Positions 1-10,483 of a stretch of 64,000 nucleotides of DNA are shown one piece after another (positions within the stretch are counted from its first letter, which is position 1; every line of letters starts with the position of its first letter). Location: the NCBI GenBank assembly GCA_023399465.1, contig JAEWPB010000037.1:1-64000 (forward strand), written 5' to 3'. Made by a program: the position numbers and the translations under genes. This DNA comes from Pseudomonadota bacterium. GTDB taxonomy: Bacteria > Pseudomonadota > Alphaproteobacteria > Rhizobiales > Rhizobiaceae. The notes under the pieces are model-generated. The model was not told the DNA's origin, did no database searches, and saw only the letters and a program-made list of their open reading frames with translations.

Positions 1-362
1 GCTTCGGTACCCTCGTCCTTACACGCATTTCGCCCCAAGCCTTAAATGGATCCGCGGCCATCGAACTTATGCCTGAGCAATTTCGCTGGAATTTTTGTGC
101 GGCACTGGCAGACATTTCCGAAATGGCGGATCCGTAGCCAAAAACGCCCTCTCCAGAGCTTCCAGCACCAACATATGCGAGATGATGCGGCGGTCACCCG
201 CTCGGTGACCGCCCATCTTCGAGCTTGGCGATCCGTAACGGCCGAACGGAATGACGCTTCCTGGTCACGCCTCTCCTTCCGACTTGTGGAACATCTTTCG
301 CCGTCGCGACTTTCCTCATAGCGCGACCAGATCTGATGCATTCAACGCCGAAGGAGGAGATG
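1..362. other. Left-edge stretch without a recognised gene
   Basis: Short open frames exist on both strands here, but none has a credible ribosome binding site or a recognisable protein. The only functional element I can support is the AAGGAGGA Shine-Dalgarno at 351-358, which serves the DJ-1 gene that starts at 363. Whether a promoter lies here cannot be decided by eye. Confidence 0.4.
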
Positions 363-929
363 ATGACCCTTCAGGGCAAGACTATAGCCATCCTGATTGC
401 ACCTCGCGGCACCGAAGAACCCGAGTTCGTGGAACCGAAGAAAGCCGTCAAAATGGCAGGGGCTGCCGCCGTCGTCATCAGCATTGAGGCTGGTGAAGCC
501 GAGACGGTGAACAACGATCTCGATCCCGGTGGCAAATATGCCGTCGACAAAGCGATTTCCGATGTGTCCGCGAGTGATTTCGACGGCGTGGTTATCTGTG
601 GCGGCTGTGTCGGTGCCGACACGCTCCGCGGAGACGCCAAGGTCGTTTCGTTTATCAGGGATATCTTCAGCCAAGCAAAGCCAGTCGGCGCCATATGCCA
701 CGGCCCGTGGCTTCTTGTCGAGGCGGATGTGGTTAAGGACAGGACCCTGACATCGTTCCGAACGATAGCGACCGACATCCGCAACGCCGGAGGCATCTGG
801 GTGGATCAGGAAGTCGTCACCGATAACGGCTTGATTACAAGCCGCAATCCGAACGACCTGCCAGCCTTCTGCGCGAAGATCGTTGAGCAGTTCGAAGAAG
901 GCAAGCACCTGGAGGCGCGCAGCGCCTGA
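363..929 (+). CDS. DJ-1/PfpI family protein (type 1 glutamine amidotransferase fold)
   Basis: This is a 188-residue single-domain cytosolic protein of the DJ-1/PfpI superfamily, whose members are described as stress chaperones, glyoxalases or deglycases and putative proteases. The nucleophile elbow reads AICHGPW, with Cys112 followed by His113, and an acidic partner lies early in the protein (PEFVEPKK). The length fits the family. ATG codons occur at 336, 360 and 363. I chose 363 because AAGGAGGA at 351-358 sits 5 bases before it, whereas 360 is too close and 336 lies upstream of the site. The gene is followed by a GC-rich inverted repeat (about 940-965) and then directly by a helicase remnant, so it may mark one edge of a rearranged region. 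The family is clear but the exact activity is not predictable. Confidence 0.85.
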   Translation: MTLQGKTIAILIAPRGTEEPEFVEPKKAVKMAGAAAVVISIEAGEAETVNNDLDPGGKYAVDKAISDVSASDFDGVVICGGCVGADTLRGDAKVVSFIRDIFSQAKPVGAICHGPWLLVEADVVKDRTLTSFRTIATDIRNAGGIWVDQEVVTDNGLITSRNPNDLPAFCAKIVEQFEEGKHLEARSA

Positions 930-984
930 TGAACGTGCAATCGGGCGGGCTGCGGCTCGCCCGCATAGCGGCGCCGTGGCGCCC

Positions 985-3314
985 CCGGGCACGGAGGCGG
1001 CATTCCATCTCGGATATGCGAGATGGTGGCTGCCGCTGGCGATCGACGCCGATCCTGTCCTCAGGGAATTCCGTCGCTTCCAGCACGAACATGCGGTCGA
1101 AGATTTCCGGCAGGTCGACGACCTTGTCAGGGCTGCTGGCAAGGTCGCGTCGGTTCTTGCACATGGTCTGCCGCCCATCCAAGGCGTTCCGCGCCAGTCC
1201 GAACTCGGCTTGCTCCGGCACCAGATGGAGCTCCAGCGGCCGAGCCGCTCGATCCGCGAGATGATCGGCGGGATGCCCAGCAGCTTCTCGAAGCTCGCGC
1301 CCTGTATGCTCATGTCGCCGCTTTCGATCGCGCAATACCTTCCGCCCGATCAGGCTCTCTTCGATGTCGTGATCTTCGACGAAGCTTCGCAGATCACGAC
1401 CTGGGACGCCGTCGGCGCGATCGCGCGCGGGCGGCAGACAATCATCGTCGGCGATCCAAAGCAGTTGCCGCCAACGAACTTCTTCGGACGCAACGAGGAC
1501 GAGGAGGAGGTCGAGGAGCACGAGCGCGATCTCGAAAGCATCCTCGACGAAGCGAAGACGGCCGGCATCCCGGTACGCGACTTGCGCTGGCACTACCGCA
1601 GCCGCAATGAATCCCTCATCGCTTTCTCCAACCACTACTATTACCAGAACAGGCTGATCACCTTCCCGTCTCCGCAGGTCGAGGATCGTGCAGTAAGCCT
1701 CCGCCCTGTGCCGACTGGCGTCTATGATCGTGGTAAGAGCCGAACGAACAAGGCCGAAGCGCGAGCGGTGGCCGACGAAGCCGTGAAGCGGATGCGGTCC
1801 TGGTTGAAGCTGCCTGAAGGCGATCGCCCGACCATAGGGGTCATCACCTTCAACGCCCAGCAGCAGTCGCTTATCCAGGACTTCCTCGATCAATCTAGGC
1901 GCGACATGCCCGAACTCGAATGGTTCTTTGCCGACGACCGGATCGAGCCGACGATCGTGAAGAACCTCGAAAATGTCCAGGGCGACGAACGCGACACTAT
2001 CTTGTTTTCGATCACTTCACTGAAGACGCTGCTGGCAAGCGGACGATGGATTTCCGCCCTGAACCGCGATGGCGGTGAGAGACGCTTGAACGTTGCCGTG
2101 ACCCGCGCACGCGAGGAACTGCTGGTCTTCTCCGGGTTTCGTGCAGACCAGATCGACGTTGGCAGGACAAAAGCGGTTGGAGTACACCATCTCAAGGCCT
2201 TCCTCGACTTTGCGGAGCGGGGAGCGATCGCTCTTCCCGCACAGGATCAGGGTCCTGTAGGCGGACTTGAGTCGCCATTCGAAGAAGCCGTGGCAGAAGA
2301 GCTGTCCAAGCGCGGGTGGCATGTCGTTCCGCAGGTTGGCATATCGGGCTTCCGCATCGACATCGGGATCAAGCATCCGGACAAGGCTGGTGCCTTCTCG
2401 CTGGCGTCGAATGCGATGGCGCGACATACCACAGTTCGGCGACGGCTCGGGACCGTGACAAGGTCCGGGAGCAGGTCCTTCGCGGATTGGGCTGGAAAAT
2501 CGTTCGTGTCTGGTCAACCGACTGGTGGTTCGACCGTCAGGGCGCGGCCGAGCGAATGCATCAGGCCCTAGCCTTTCTGCTAGCGGAAAGCCGGTCTGCG
2601 CCGGAAGTGGTCATGAGCGAACCTGTCGATCAGGAGCCCGTCGTAATCGATGTGGAATCGATAGTTCATGAGGACGAGCAGCCGGTCCTTGTCAGATCGA
2701 TGCTGGCGGCCGAGGGACGGATCGAAGCCGGTGATCGCCTGATGGATGCGGCTGCGGTTGATCCGGTGATGTCCATCGAGCACGACGTCGCTCTTCGTGC
2801 CGAGGGATCTGCGTACCGTGTCGCCGACCTCCGCACATTTAAGGTCGATCCGGACAGCTTCTTCGAGTTCTCCTATCGTCCTACCCTCAGCGCGATGATT
2901 GAAGCGGTCATCGAAGCTGAGGCCCCGATGCGGGAGGATGTGCTCGCACAGCGAATTGCCCGCGCTCACGGGTGGCTGCGAACAGGATCACGCATTCGCG
3001 AGCGCATTTCCCTTCACCTGAGGGAACTCGACAGAACCGAGGAGTCGAGCGGCACCTTCGTCTGGAAGAAGGGGACAGTGGCTGAAGTTCATCCATATCG
3101 GGCCGGCGAAGGAGAAGCGCGTCGATCCATCTCCGATATACCTCTCTCAGAACTGGCGGCGATCGTAATCGCGAACCGGGGACTTCTCGATGAGTCCGAT
3201 CCGGCGTTGTCGATGGCCAGAGTGATCGGCGTCGAACGGCTGGCGGCGACCTCGCGCGCTCGATTGGAGGAAGCGATAGAGAAGGCTAGGGTACTCTGCA
3301 TTGCGGAAGCATAG
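985..3314 (+). pseudogene. Remnant of a large DUF3320-containing superfamily I (DNA2/NAM7-like) helicase
   Basis: Homology begins abruptly near 985 in the middle of the helicase core, so the N-terminal part that should carry Walker A is missing. The surviving part shows the Walker B box VVIFDEASQ, GDPKQLPPTNFF, a UvrD-like C-terminal helicase domain ending in the LNVAVTRARE motif, a restriction-endonuclease-like (Vsr/DUF559-type) segment (VECDGATYHS, GWKIVRVWSTDWW) and a C-terminal DUF3320 region. Reading is in frame 1 up to about 2397 (HPDKAGAF) and must move to frame 3 to continue (LAGVECDGATYHS), which fits loss of one base. The open stretch 883-2571 has no credible start. Intact relatives run well over 1500 residues and are common in accessory or defence regions; this copy has lost the ATP-binding half and should be inactive. 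A sequencing error could explain the frameshift but not the missing N-terminus. Confidence 0.8.
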
Positions 3315-3873
3315 AGACCCCTTAAAGGCTTCCTACCATTTCTTCTGGCTGGCAGTAGGATCTGCCCTGTCGGAATCTGCATTACCGTGAAATTTACAAG
3401 TCTCAGTGCAATCAGGCCCCCGCAACCAAACCAAAGAACCAATACAAGACACAAGGCCTCCCGCAAGGGAGGCTTTTGCCGTTTTGGCCTCAGATCGGCA
3501 ATACCTGTGCGCTGGAGCAAATTGGGTAGAGAAGTCGCCCCTTTGTCTGCGGGCCTGTCGGGCGGGGCTGACGAAATGACCTGAAGGCCGGGGCGCAATC
3601 ATCCTTTCGGCAGTCGCGCTATCTCCAGCCCCTTGGGTCGTCGCGATTTTTGTGAACGTAATCACGCCGGGCAATCCCCGAACGGGCTCGGTGGCGGAGA
3701 TCTCGGATTTACATGGCTGATAGGTAATGAGAGACTGAAATACCGGTGGTTTCGGGGGAGGCACAGAAGGCAGCAAGCCGTGATGGGGTACGGCGGGGGC
3801 GGTCGTCCTCAGCAGACGCGGGCTTCACCAGGGCATACCGGCAAACAGCTGCCAACCAGCAGCGGAGGGGCGC
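3315..3873. other. Intergenic stretch between helicase remnant and GMC gene
   Basis: No open frame here reads as a plausible protein on either strand. The stretch holds one clear intrinsic terminator (3456-3477) and, at its right end, the GGAGGGG ribosome binding site (3864-3870) of the GMC oxidoreductase. It could be residue of the same decay event that left the helicase fragment. Confidence 0.4.
3456..3477 (+). terminator. Intrinsic terminator downstream of helicase remnant
   Basis: A perfect 7-bp stem (GCCTCCC 3456-3462, GGGAGGC 3467-3473) closes a GCAA tetraloop and is followed by TTTT, with a further TTTT at 3482-3485. It lies about 140 bases after the end of the helicase fragment. Confidence 0.75.
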
Positions 3874-5460
3874 ATGGTCTTCGTCAGTCGTGCCGATCTA
3901 CCCGAAAGCGTGCGCTATCGCGTGTGCATCATCGGGGGCGGGGCGAGCGGACTGACGGTCGCCGCCGATCTTGCGGACAAGCAGATCCCGGTATGCGTGC
4001 TCGAGAGCGAAGGCATGGCGAGGGTGCCACGCGCTTCCGATCTCGGCAGTGGCGAAAGCACGGGGTTGCCCTATGCGCCGCTCGCCACCAGCAGGTTGCG
4101 CGGCTATGGCGGAAGCACCCAGGTCTTCGGGTGGGGCGGATTGTGCAAACCGCTCGACGAACAGGATTTTTCCGCGCGCCCCTGGGTGCGTCACAGCGGC
4201 TGGCCGTTCGCGCGCGCGCATCTGATGCCCTATTATCTCAGGGCGCGGAAGACGCTGGGGCTCGGCGACGTCACCGGGCTGTCAAAACGGGAGCCGGTCT
4301 TCGAACGTCGGTCGAAGACGATCAGCAGCGACAACGTCGAGCTGTGCCGGAACTATCGCCTCGGAAGTCATCTCAAGGCCGAACTGGAACGTTCGAACTC
4401 GGTGCAGATCTTCCTGCATGCAACGGTGCTCTATCTTCAGTTCGACCAGGAAAAACAGAATGTCGTGTCCGCCGTGATCGACAGGGGGGACGAACGGCCG
4501 CTGCGGATCCATGCCGATATGTTCGTGCTGGCGGCCGGAGGGCTGGAAAATGCGCGGCTGCTGCTGCTGAGCAATTGTCCGGGCAGCGAGCGCGGGCTGG
4601 TGGGCGGTTTCTTCATGGATCATCCGAGGTTTACGGTCGGCACACTCGTGCCGGCGGACCGTAAAGTCAGGAGCGTGCTTCTGGCATTCGACCGGGTCCG
4701 CGTCGCCCGCCGCCAGCGGCTCGAGATGGTGACGGGGCTCACATCCGGCCGTCGTTTCATCGTCAAGGGCTTGACGCTGCCCTTCGAATTGCAGGAACGC
4801 GAGCGGTTGCTGAACCATCGCGCCTGGCTGGAACCCTGCTATATCGGTCAGGATGCCGGCAAGCTTAAGAGCCTGCGCGAAAGCCTGCTGGCATACCGAG
4901 AACAGGCCTTGAGCGGCGATGGCATGTCGCGCAGCCAGTTTCTCGGGCGGAATCTGAAGGATTTCAACTGGACCCGGCTGATGCACCTGATGCGCCCGCT
5001 GTCGCTGGTACGCTCCTTTCGCATGCACCACATCGTCGAACCGGAACCCGATCCGGCAAGCCGGATAACGCTTTCCGAAGAGAGGGACCGGTTCGGCTTA
5101 AGGAAGATCAACATGCGATGGGCGCTGGCTGCCGCGACGTTCGATTCCCTCAGGCGGACGGTCGGGATCTTCGAAACCGAATTTCGTCAGACGGGGCTCG
5201 CCAAACTGGAAACGGCGCCTGAGGAGTGGGAAGCGCTCGGCCAGCCGATGTGGACTTGGCACCATATGGGAACCACCCGGATGCATGCCGAGGCACGGCA
5301 TGGGGTGGTCGATCCGCAATGCCGGGTGCATGGCGTCAACAATCTCTTCGTCGCGGGCAGTTCGATATTTCCGACGGCCGGTAACGATACCCCGACATTC
5401 ACCGTCGTAGCGCTTGCGCACCGGCTTGCCGATCACTTGCAGAAGATCGCCGGCGCTTGA
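3874..5460 (+). CDS. GMC family FAD-dependent oxidoreductase
   Basis: This 528-residue flavoprotein oxidises an alcohol or sugar hydroxyl group. The N-terminal Rossmann motif CIIGGGASGLTVAADL (from about residue 18) binds the FAD ADP moiety. An internal AAGGLENARLLL segment is typical of the family. The C-terminal GMC domain carries HHMGTTRM, with the likely catalytic base at His463, and a final FAD-contact block (FVAGSSIFPTAGNDTP). There is no signal peptide, so it is probably cytosolic. The ATG at 3874 follows GGAGGGG at 3864-3870. It stands alone: the next gene is convergent and starts reading 13 bases away on the other strand. The substrate is unknown; no cytochrome or gamma-subunit gene typical of periplasmic sugar dehydrogenases is adjacent. 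Confidence 0.85.
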   Translation: MVFVSRADLPESVRYRVCIIGGGASGLTVAADLADKQIPVCVLESEGMARVPRASDLGSGESTGLPYAPLATSRLRGYGGSTQVFGWGGLCKPLDEQDFSARPWVRHSGWPFARAHLMPYYLRARKTLGLGDVTGLSKREPVFERRSKTISSDNVELCRNYRLGSHLKAELERSNSVQIFLHATVLYLQFDQEKQNVVSAVIDRGDERPLRIHADMFVLAAGGLENARLLLLSNCPGSERGLVGGFFMDHPRFTVGTLVPADRKVRSVLLAFDRVRVARRQRLEMVTGLTSGRRFIVKGLTLPFELQERERLLNHRAWLEPCYIGQDAGKLKSLRESLLAYREQALSGDGMSRSQFLGRNLKDFNWTRLMHLMRPLSLVRSFRMHHIVEPEPDPASRITLSEERDRFGLRKINMRWALAAATFDSLRRTVGIFETEFRQTGLAKLETAPEEWEALGQPMWTWHHMGTTRMHAEARHGVVDPQCRVHGVNNLFVAGSSIFPTAGNDTPTFTVVALAHRLADHLQKIAGA

Positions 5461-5472
5461 TGACCCCGGCCG

Positions 5473-6021
5473 TCAGAATGTCGGCGGCGTGCAGGCGCTC
5501 ACCACCTCGCACGGGTTCGGTCCGACCGCGCGGAAGCGATGCGGGCGGCGGCTCTCGAAGTAATAGGCATCGCCGGGGCCGAGGATGCGACGGTCGCCGT
5601 CGACGGTCACCTCGAGCCGGCCGCTCAGCACGATGCCGCCTTCCTCGCCGTCATGCACCAGGGGGACCTTGCCGGTATCGGCTCCCGGCTCGTAGCGCTC
5701 CATGAGGATCTGCAGGCTGCGGCCGATCAGGCTTTCACCCACCTGACGGTAGGAAATCGGCCCCTTGCCGATCTCCACCAGTTCGTCGGCGCGGTAGAAC
5801 GGCTTTTTCGGGGTTTCCGGTTCCGTCGCGAAGAACTCGGCAAGACCGATCGGGATGCCGTCGAGGATACGTTTCAACGCACCGACCGAGGGGTTGGTCT
5901 GGTTAGACTCGATCAGCGATATCGTCGAGTTGGTGACACCGGCGCGCTTCGACAGTTCGCGTTGCGAGAGATTGGCGCGCATGCGCACATGGCGCAGCCT
6001 GTTGCCGATGTCCACTGTCAT
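5473..6021 (-). CDS. XRE-family regulator with C-terminal cupin domain (PuuR-like)
   Basis: This 182-residue transcription regulator has an N-terminal helix-turn-helix (about residues 8-62, including RANLSQRELSKRAGVTNSTI) and a C-terminal cupin sensor domain (about 105-178, VHDGEEGGIVLSGRLEVTV). The architecture matches PuuR and related repressors of amine and amino-acid catabolic genes. I start it at the ATG at 6021, preceded by an AGGA; an in-frame TTG at 6057 would add 12 residues with no better support. It is divergent from the aminotransferase at 6177, with a perfect palindrome between them, so repression of that gene is the simplest reading. The ligand is not readable from the sequence. 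Confidence 0.85.
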   Translation of the reverse strand: MTVDIGNRLRHVRMRANLSQRELSKRAGVTNSTISLIESNQTNPSVGALKRILDGIPIGLAEFFATEPETPKKPFYRADELVEIGKGPISYRQVGESLIGRSLQILMERYEPGADTGKVPLVHDGEEGGIVLSGRLEVTVDGDRRILGPGDAYYFESRRPHRFRAVGPNPCEVVSACTPPTF

Positions 6022-6082
6022 GGTCGTGTCCTGTTTCTGGTGTTCGATATAGCGCAAATCATGATGCCCTATGTATTAAAAA

Positions 6083-6094
6083 TCAACGCGTTGA
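6083..6094. promoter_or_regulatory. Palindromic candidate operator TCAACGCGTTGA
   Basis: A perfect 12-bp palindrome lies in the 155-bp gap between the divergent XRE/cupin regulator and the aminotransferase gene. Position and symmetry suit binding by a dimeric XRE repressor; no experiment supports it. Confidence 0.4.
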
Positions 6095-6176
6095 GTTCTA
6101 CAAGAAAATGGCTTGTTCGGTCTTTCCAAACGATGCATCGTCGCCCGCGTGAATCACCTCCGTGAAGGCCCAAGCC

Positions 6177-7502
6177 ATGACCCAAAATCACCCCTCGCTC
6201 GACTCCTACTGGATGCCGTTTACCGCCAATCGCCAGTTCAAGGCGGCACCGCGCATGCTGGTCGGCGCCGAAGGCATGCATTACACCACCGATGACGGCC
6301 GTCGGATCCTCGATGGCGCCGCCGGCCTCTGGTGCGTCAATGCCGGTCACGGCCGCAAGCGCATTGCCGAGGCGGTCGAGCGCCAGCTCCATACGCTGGA
6401 CTATGCGCCGTCATTCCAGATGGGTCATCCGATTGCCTTCGACTTTGCGGAGCGTCTGGCCGAAATCGCACCCGGTGGACCGGATGCCCGCCTCGACCGC
6501 ATCTTCTATACGGGATCGGGTTCGGAATCGGTCGATACCGCTCTGAAGATCGCAATCGCCTATCAGCGCGCGATCGGCCAGGGCACGCGCACCCGCATCA
6601 TTGGCCGCGAGCGTGGCTATCACGGCGTCGGCTTCGGCGGTATCTCGGTCGGCGGCATCGTCAACAATCGCCGTGTTTTCCCGCAGCTGCCGGGGACCGA
6701 CCATCTGCGCCACACCCACGACCTGGCGCGCAATGCATTCTCGCGCGACCTGCCGGAATATGGTGCTGAGCTGGCCGACGACCTCGAGCGTCTGGTGGCG
6801 CTGCACGGCGCGGAAACCATCGCCGCCGTCATCGTCGAGCCGATGGCCGGCTCGACCGGCGTGCTGTTGCCGCCGAAGGGCTATCTCGAGCGCCTGCGTG
6901 CGATCAGCAAGAAGCATGGCATCCTGCTGATCTTCGATGAAGTGATCACCGGCTTCGGCCGCCTCGGCACCCCCTTCGCCACCGATTATTTCGGTGTCGT
7001 TCCCGACCTGGTGACGACCGCCAAGGGCATCACCAACGGCGCAGTGCCGATGGGCGCGGTATTCTGCAGCCGCGACATTCACGATGCGATGATGCAGGGC
7101 GATCCGGCGATGATCGAACTGTTCCACGGCTACACCTATTCAGGCCATCCGGTTGCCTGCGCTGCCGGCCTTGCCACGCTGGACATCTACAAGGAAGAAG
7201 GGCTGCTGACGCGTGCGGCTGAACTCGCGGAGTACTGGAAGGATGCGCTGCACAGCCTGAAGGGCCTGCCGTTCGTCATCGACATCCGTACCCTCGGTCT
7301 GGTCGCCGGCGTCGAGTTCGAGCCGCGCGAAGGTGCTCCGAGCGCACGCACCTACGAGATTTTCGTCGATTGCTTCCAGAGCGGCGCCTATGTCCGCTAC
7401 ACCGGCGACATCATTGCGCTGTCGCCGCCGCTGATCGCAACCAAAGCCCAGATCGACGAACTCGTTTCCATCCTTGCCGCGGCCATCCGCCGGGCGAAAT
7501 AA
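6177..7502 (+). CDS. Class III omega-amino acid:pyruvate aminotransferase (beta-alanine/putrescine type)
   Basis: This 441-residue cytosolic PLP enzyme moves an amino group from an omega-amine or omega-amino acid, such as beta-alanine or putrescine, to pyruvate. Fold-type I, class III features are present: YTGSGSESVDTALK (phosphate contacts), IFDEVITGFGR with the cofactor-binding Asp, and the Schiff-base Lys283 in TTAKGITNGAVPMGAV. The N-terminus (SYWMPFTANRQFK) is characteristic of omega-amino acid:pyruvate aminotransferases. The ATG at 6177 follows GAAGG at 6164-6168; the upstream GTG at 6162 is less likely. It is divergent from a PuuR-like regulator, consistent with amine-inducible expression. 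Substrate choice between beta-alanine, GABA and putrescine cannot be settled by reading. Confidence 0.85.
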   Translation: MTQNHPSLDSYWMPFTANRQFKAAPRMLVGAEGMHYTTDDGRRILDGAAGLWCVNAGHGRKRIAEAVERQLHTLDYAPSFQMGHPIAFDFAERLAEIAPGGPDARLDRIFYTGSGSESVDTALKIAIAYQRAIGQGTRTRIIGRERGYHGVGFGGISVGGIVNNRRVFPQLPGTDHLRHTHDLARNAFSRDLPEYGAELADDLERLVALHGAETIAAVIVEPMAGSTGVLLPPKGYLERLRAISKKHGILLIFDEVITGFGRLGTPFATDYFGVVPDLVTTAKGITNGAVPMGAVFCSRDIHDAMMQGDPAMIELFHGYTYSGHPVACAAGLATLDIYKEEGLLTRAAELAEYWKDALHSLKGLPFVIDIRTLGLVAGVEFEPREGAPSARTYEIFVDCFQSGAYVRYTGDIIALSPPLIATKAQIDELVSILAAAIRRAK

Positions 7503-7818
7503 ACATTCCATTCCAGGAATTGCTGACGGGGCGGCCTTGGTCGCCCCGTTTTCGTTTGGGGGGTGTTTCCAGCCGGTCGGGTGTTCGGGCCGATCTGTCC
7601 CTTTTTGTCGGTGTGTGGTCCGCCGGAACATTGATACACTTGACGTCCGTTTGCGGAAATGGAATGAATATTCCGTACTATTGGTTATGCGGTTTGTTTG
7701 TTCCGTTTTCGGCGTCATTGGGAGTGAGTGACGCCGCAAGCGCATGGCCCGGGTCGTCTGGCCCGGCATCCGGTCGTAAACGGTGCTGCCGGACACCGAT
7801 TCTTTGGAGGAGGAAGAA
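7503..7818. other. Promoter-bearing gap upstream of the sugar ABC operon
   Basis: After the aminotransferase terminator there are about 260 bases with no gene. They hold a short inverted repeat, GGAAT-GAAT-ATTCC at 7661-7674, which could be an operator for the downstream ABC operon. A run of GGAGG repeats at 7807-7815 is the ribosome binding site of the binding-protein gene. Confidence 0.4.
7527..7558 (+). terminator. Intrinsic terminator of the aminotransferase gene
   Basis: A perfect 8-bp stem (ACGGGGCG 7527-7534, CGCCCCGT 7543-7550) with an 8-base loop is followed by TTTCGTTT, 25 bases after the stop codon. Confidence 0.8.
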
Positions 7819-8748
7819 ATGAAGAAGCTTATCGTCAGTTCGGCACTTGCAGTGATGTTGTCGACCGCCGCTCATGCCGAAACCATCGGCGTATCCATGG
7901 CCCTGTTCGACGACAATTTCCTGACGGTTCTGCGCAACGGCATGGACGACTACGCCAAGACCCTCGACGGCGTGACGCTGCAGATCGAAGACGCGCAGAA
8001 CGATGTCGCCAAGCAGCAGAGCCAGATCCAGAATTTCATTGCATCCAAGGTCGACGCCATCATCGTCAATCCCGTCGATACCGACGCTACTGCCGCCATG
8101 TCGAAGCTTGCCGCGGAAGCGGGCGTTCCGCTGGTCTACGTCAACCGCGAGCCTGTCAACGTCAACGACCTGCCGGAAAAGCAGGCTTTCGTCGCCTCGG
8201 AGGAAATCGTTGCCGGAACGCTCGAGGCCCAGGAAGTGTGCCGTCTGCTGGGAGGCAAGGGCAAGGCCGTGATCATGATGGGCGAACTGTCGAACCAGGG
8301 CGCGCGCATGCGTACCAAGGCTGTTCATGATGTCGTCGCCACCGACGACTGCAAGGGCATCGAGATCGTCGAGGAGCAGACCGCCAACTGGCAGCGCACG
8401 CAGGGCGCCGATCTCGTGGCCAACTGGCTGTCGAGCGGCCTGGAATTCGACGCCGTGATCTCCAACAACGATGAAATGGCAATCGGTGCGATCCAGGCGC
8501 TGAAGGCAGCCGGAAAGGACATGTCCAAGGTCGTCGTTGGCGGCGTCGACGCCACCCAGGATGCGCTTGCCGCCATGCAGGCCGGCGATCTCGACGTGAC
8601 GGTGTTCCAGGATGCGGCCGGCCAGGGCAAGGGTGCCCTTGATGCCGCGCTCAAGCTGGCCAAGGGCGATGCGGTCGATAAGAAGGTCTACATCCCCTTC
8701 GTGCTCGTGACCCCTGACAACGTCAAGGACTTCGTTTCCAAGAACTGA
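7819..8748 (+). CDS. Periplasmic sugar/polyol-binding protein of a CUT2 ABC transporter
   Basis: This 309-residue protein has a clean Sec signal peptide (MKKLIVSS to AHA, cleavage near residue 20) and the type I periplasmic-binding-protein fold of the ribose/galactose/inositol group. Segments such as SMALFDDNFLTVLRNGM, VDAIIVNPVDTDAT and FDAVISNNDEMAIGAIQALK resemble, from memory, rhizobial inositol- and rhizopine-binding proteins of the MocB kind. The ATG at 7819 is preceded by GGAGGAGGAAG; an upstream in-frame ATG at 7783 would precede the signal peptide and is rejected. It is the first gene of an ABC operon and is followed by two strong hairpins. A FucU-type mutarotase downstream leaves a hexose such as L-fucose possible as ligand. 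Confidence 0.85.
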   Translation: MKKLIVSSALAVMLSTAAHAETIGVSMALFDDNFLTVLRNGMDDYAKTLDGVTLQIEDAQNDVAKQQSQIQNFIASKVDAIIVNPVDTDATAAMSKLAAEAGVPLVYVNREPVNVNDLPEKQAFVASEEIVAGTLEAQEVCRLLGGKGKAVIMMGELSNQGARMRTKAVHDVVATDDCKGIEIVEEQTANWQRTQGADLVANWLSSGLEFDAVISNNDEMAIGAIQALKAAGKDMSKVVVGGVDATQDALAAMQAGDLDVTVFQDAAGQGKGALDAALKLAKGDAVDKKVYIPFVLVTPDNVKDFVSKN

Positions 8749-8766
8749 GCCGGATGAGGCGGGAGT

Positions 8767-8820
8767 GCGGGGCAAGCGCACGCGCGCGCCCCGCGCTTTC
8801 CCGGGCGTTGAGGCGCCCGG
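8767..8820 (+). other. Two intercistronic hairpins after the binding-protein gene
   Basis: GCGGGGC (8767-8773) pairs with GCCCCGC (8788-8794), and CCGGGCG (8801-8807) with CGCCCGG (8814-8820). Neither is followed by a T run. Between a binding protein and its ATPase, such stems usually protect the 5' message and give more binding protein than membrane components. Confidence 0.5.
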
Positions 8821-8909
8821 CTAGGTGTATGCTGAACCTTACGGAGTAAAGGTCGTGCCCCGCCCGGGTGCGCGACCGCCCGGCCGGTTCGGGACATGGG
8901 AGGATGATC

Positions 8910-10451
<1,542 letters not shown>

Positions 10452-10483
10452 CGGCGCCGGTCTGTCAGGACAGGGAGGGCAAG

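Noticed and set aside
42..341. Overlapping short frames at the left edge on both strands
   Set aside because: None has a ribosome binding site or recognisable protein content, and they conflict with each other.
3401..3428. CCCCCGCAACCA before a terminator, which resembles a tRNA or tmRNA 3' end and could mark an island attachment site
   Set aside because: The preceding bases do not form a T arm (no GGTTCRA-type loop; the would-be stems TCTCA and CAGGC do not pair), and no acceptor 5' strand is present.
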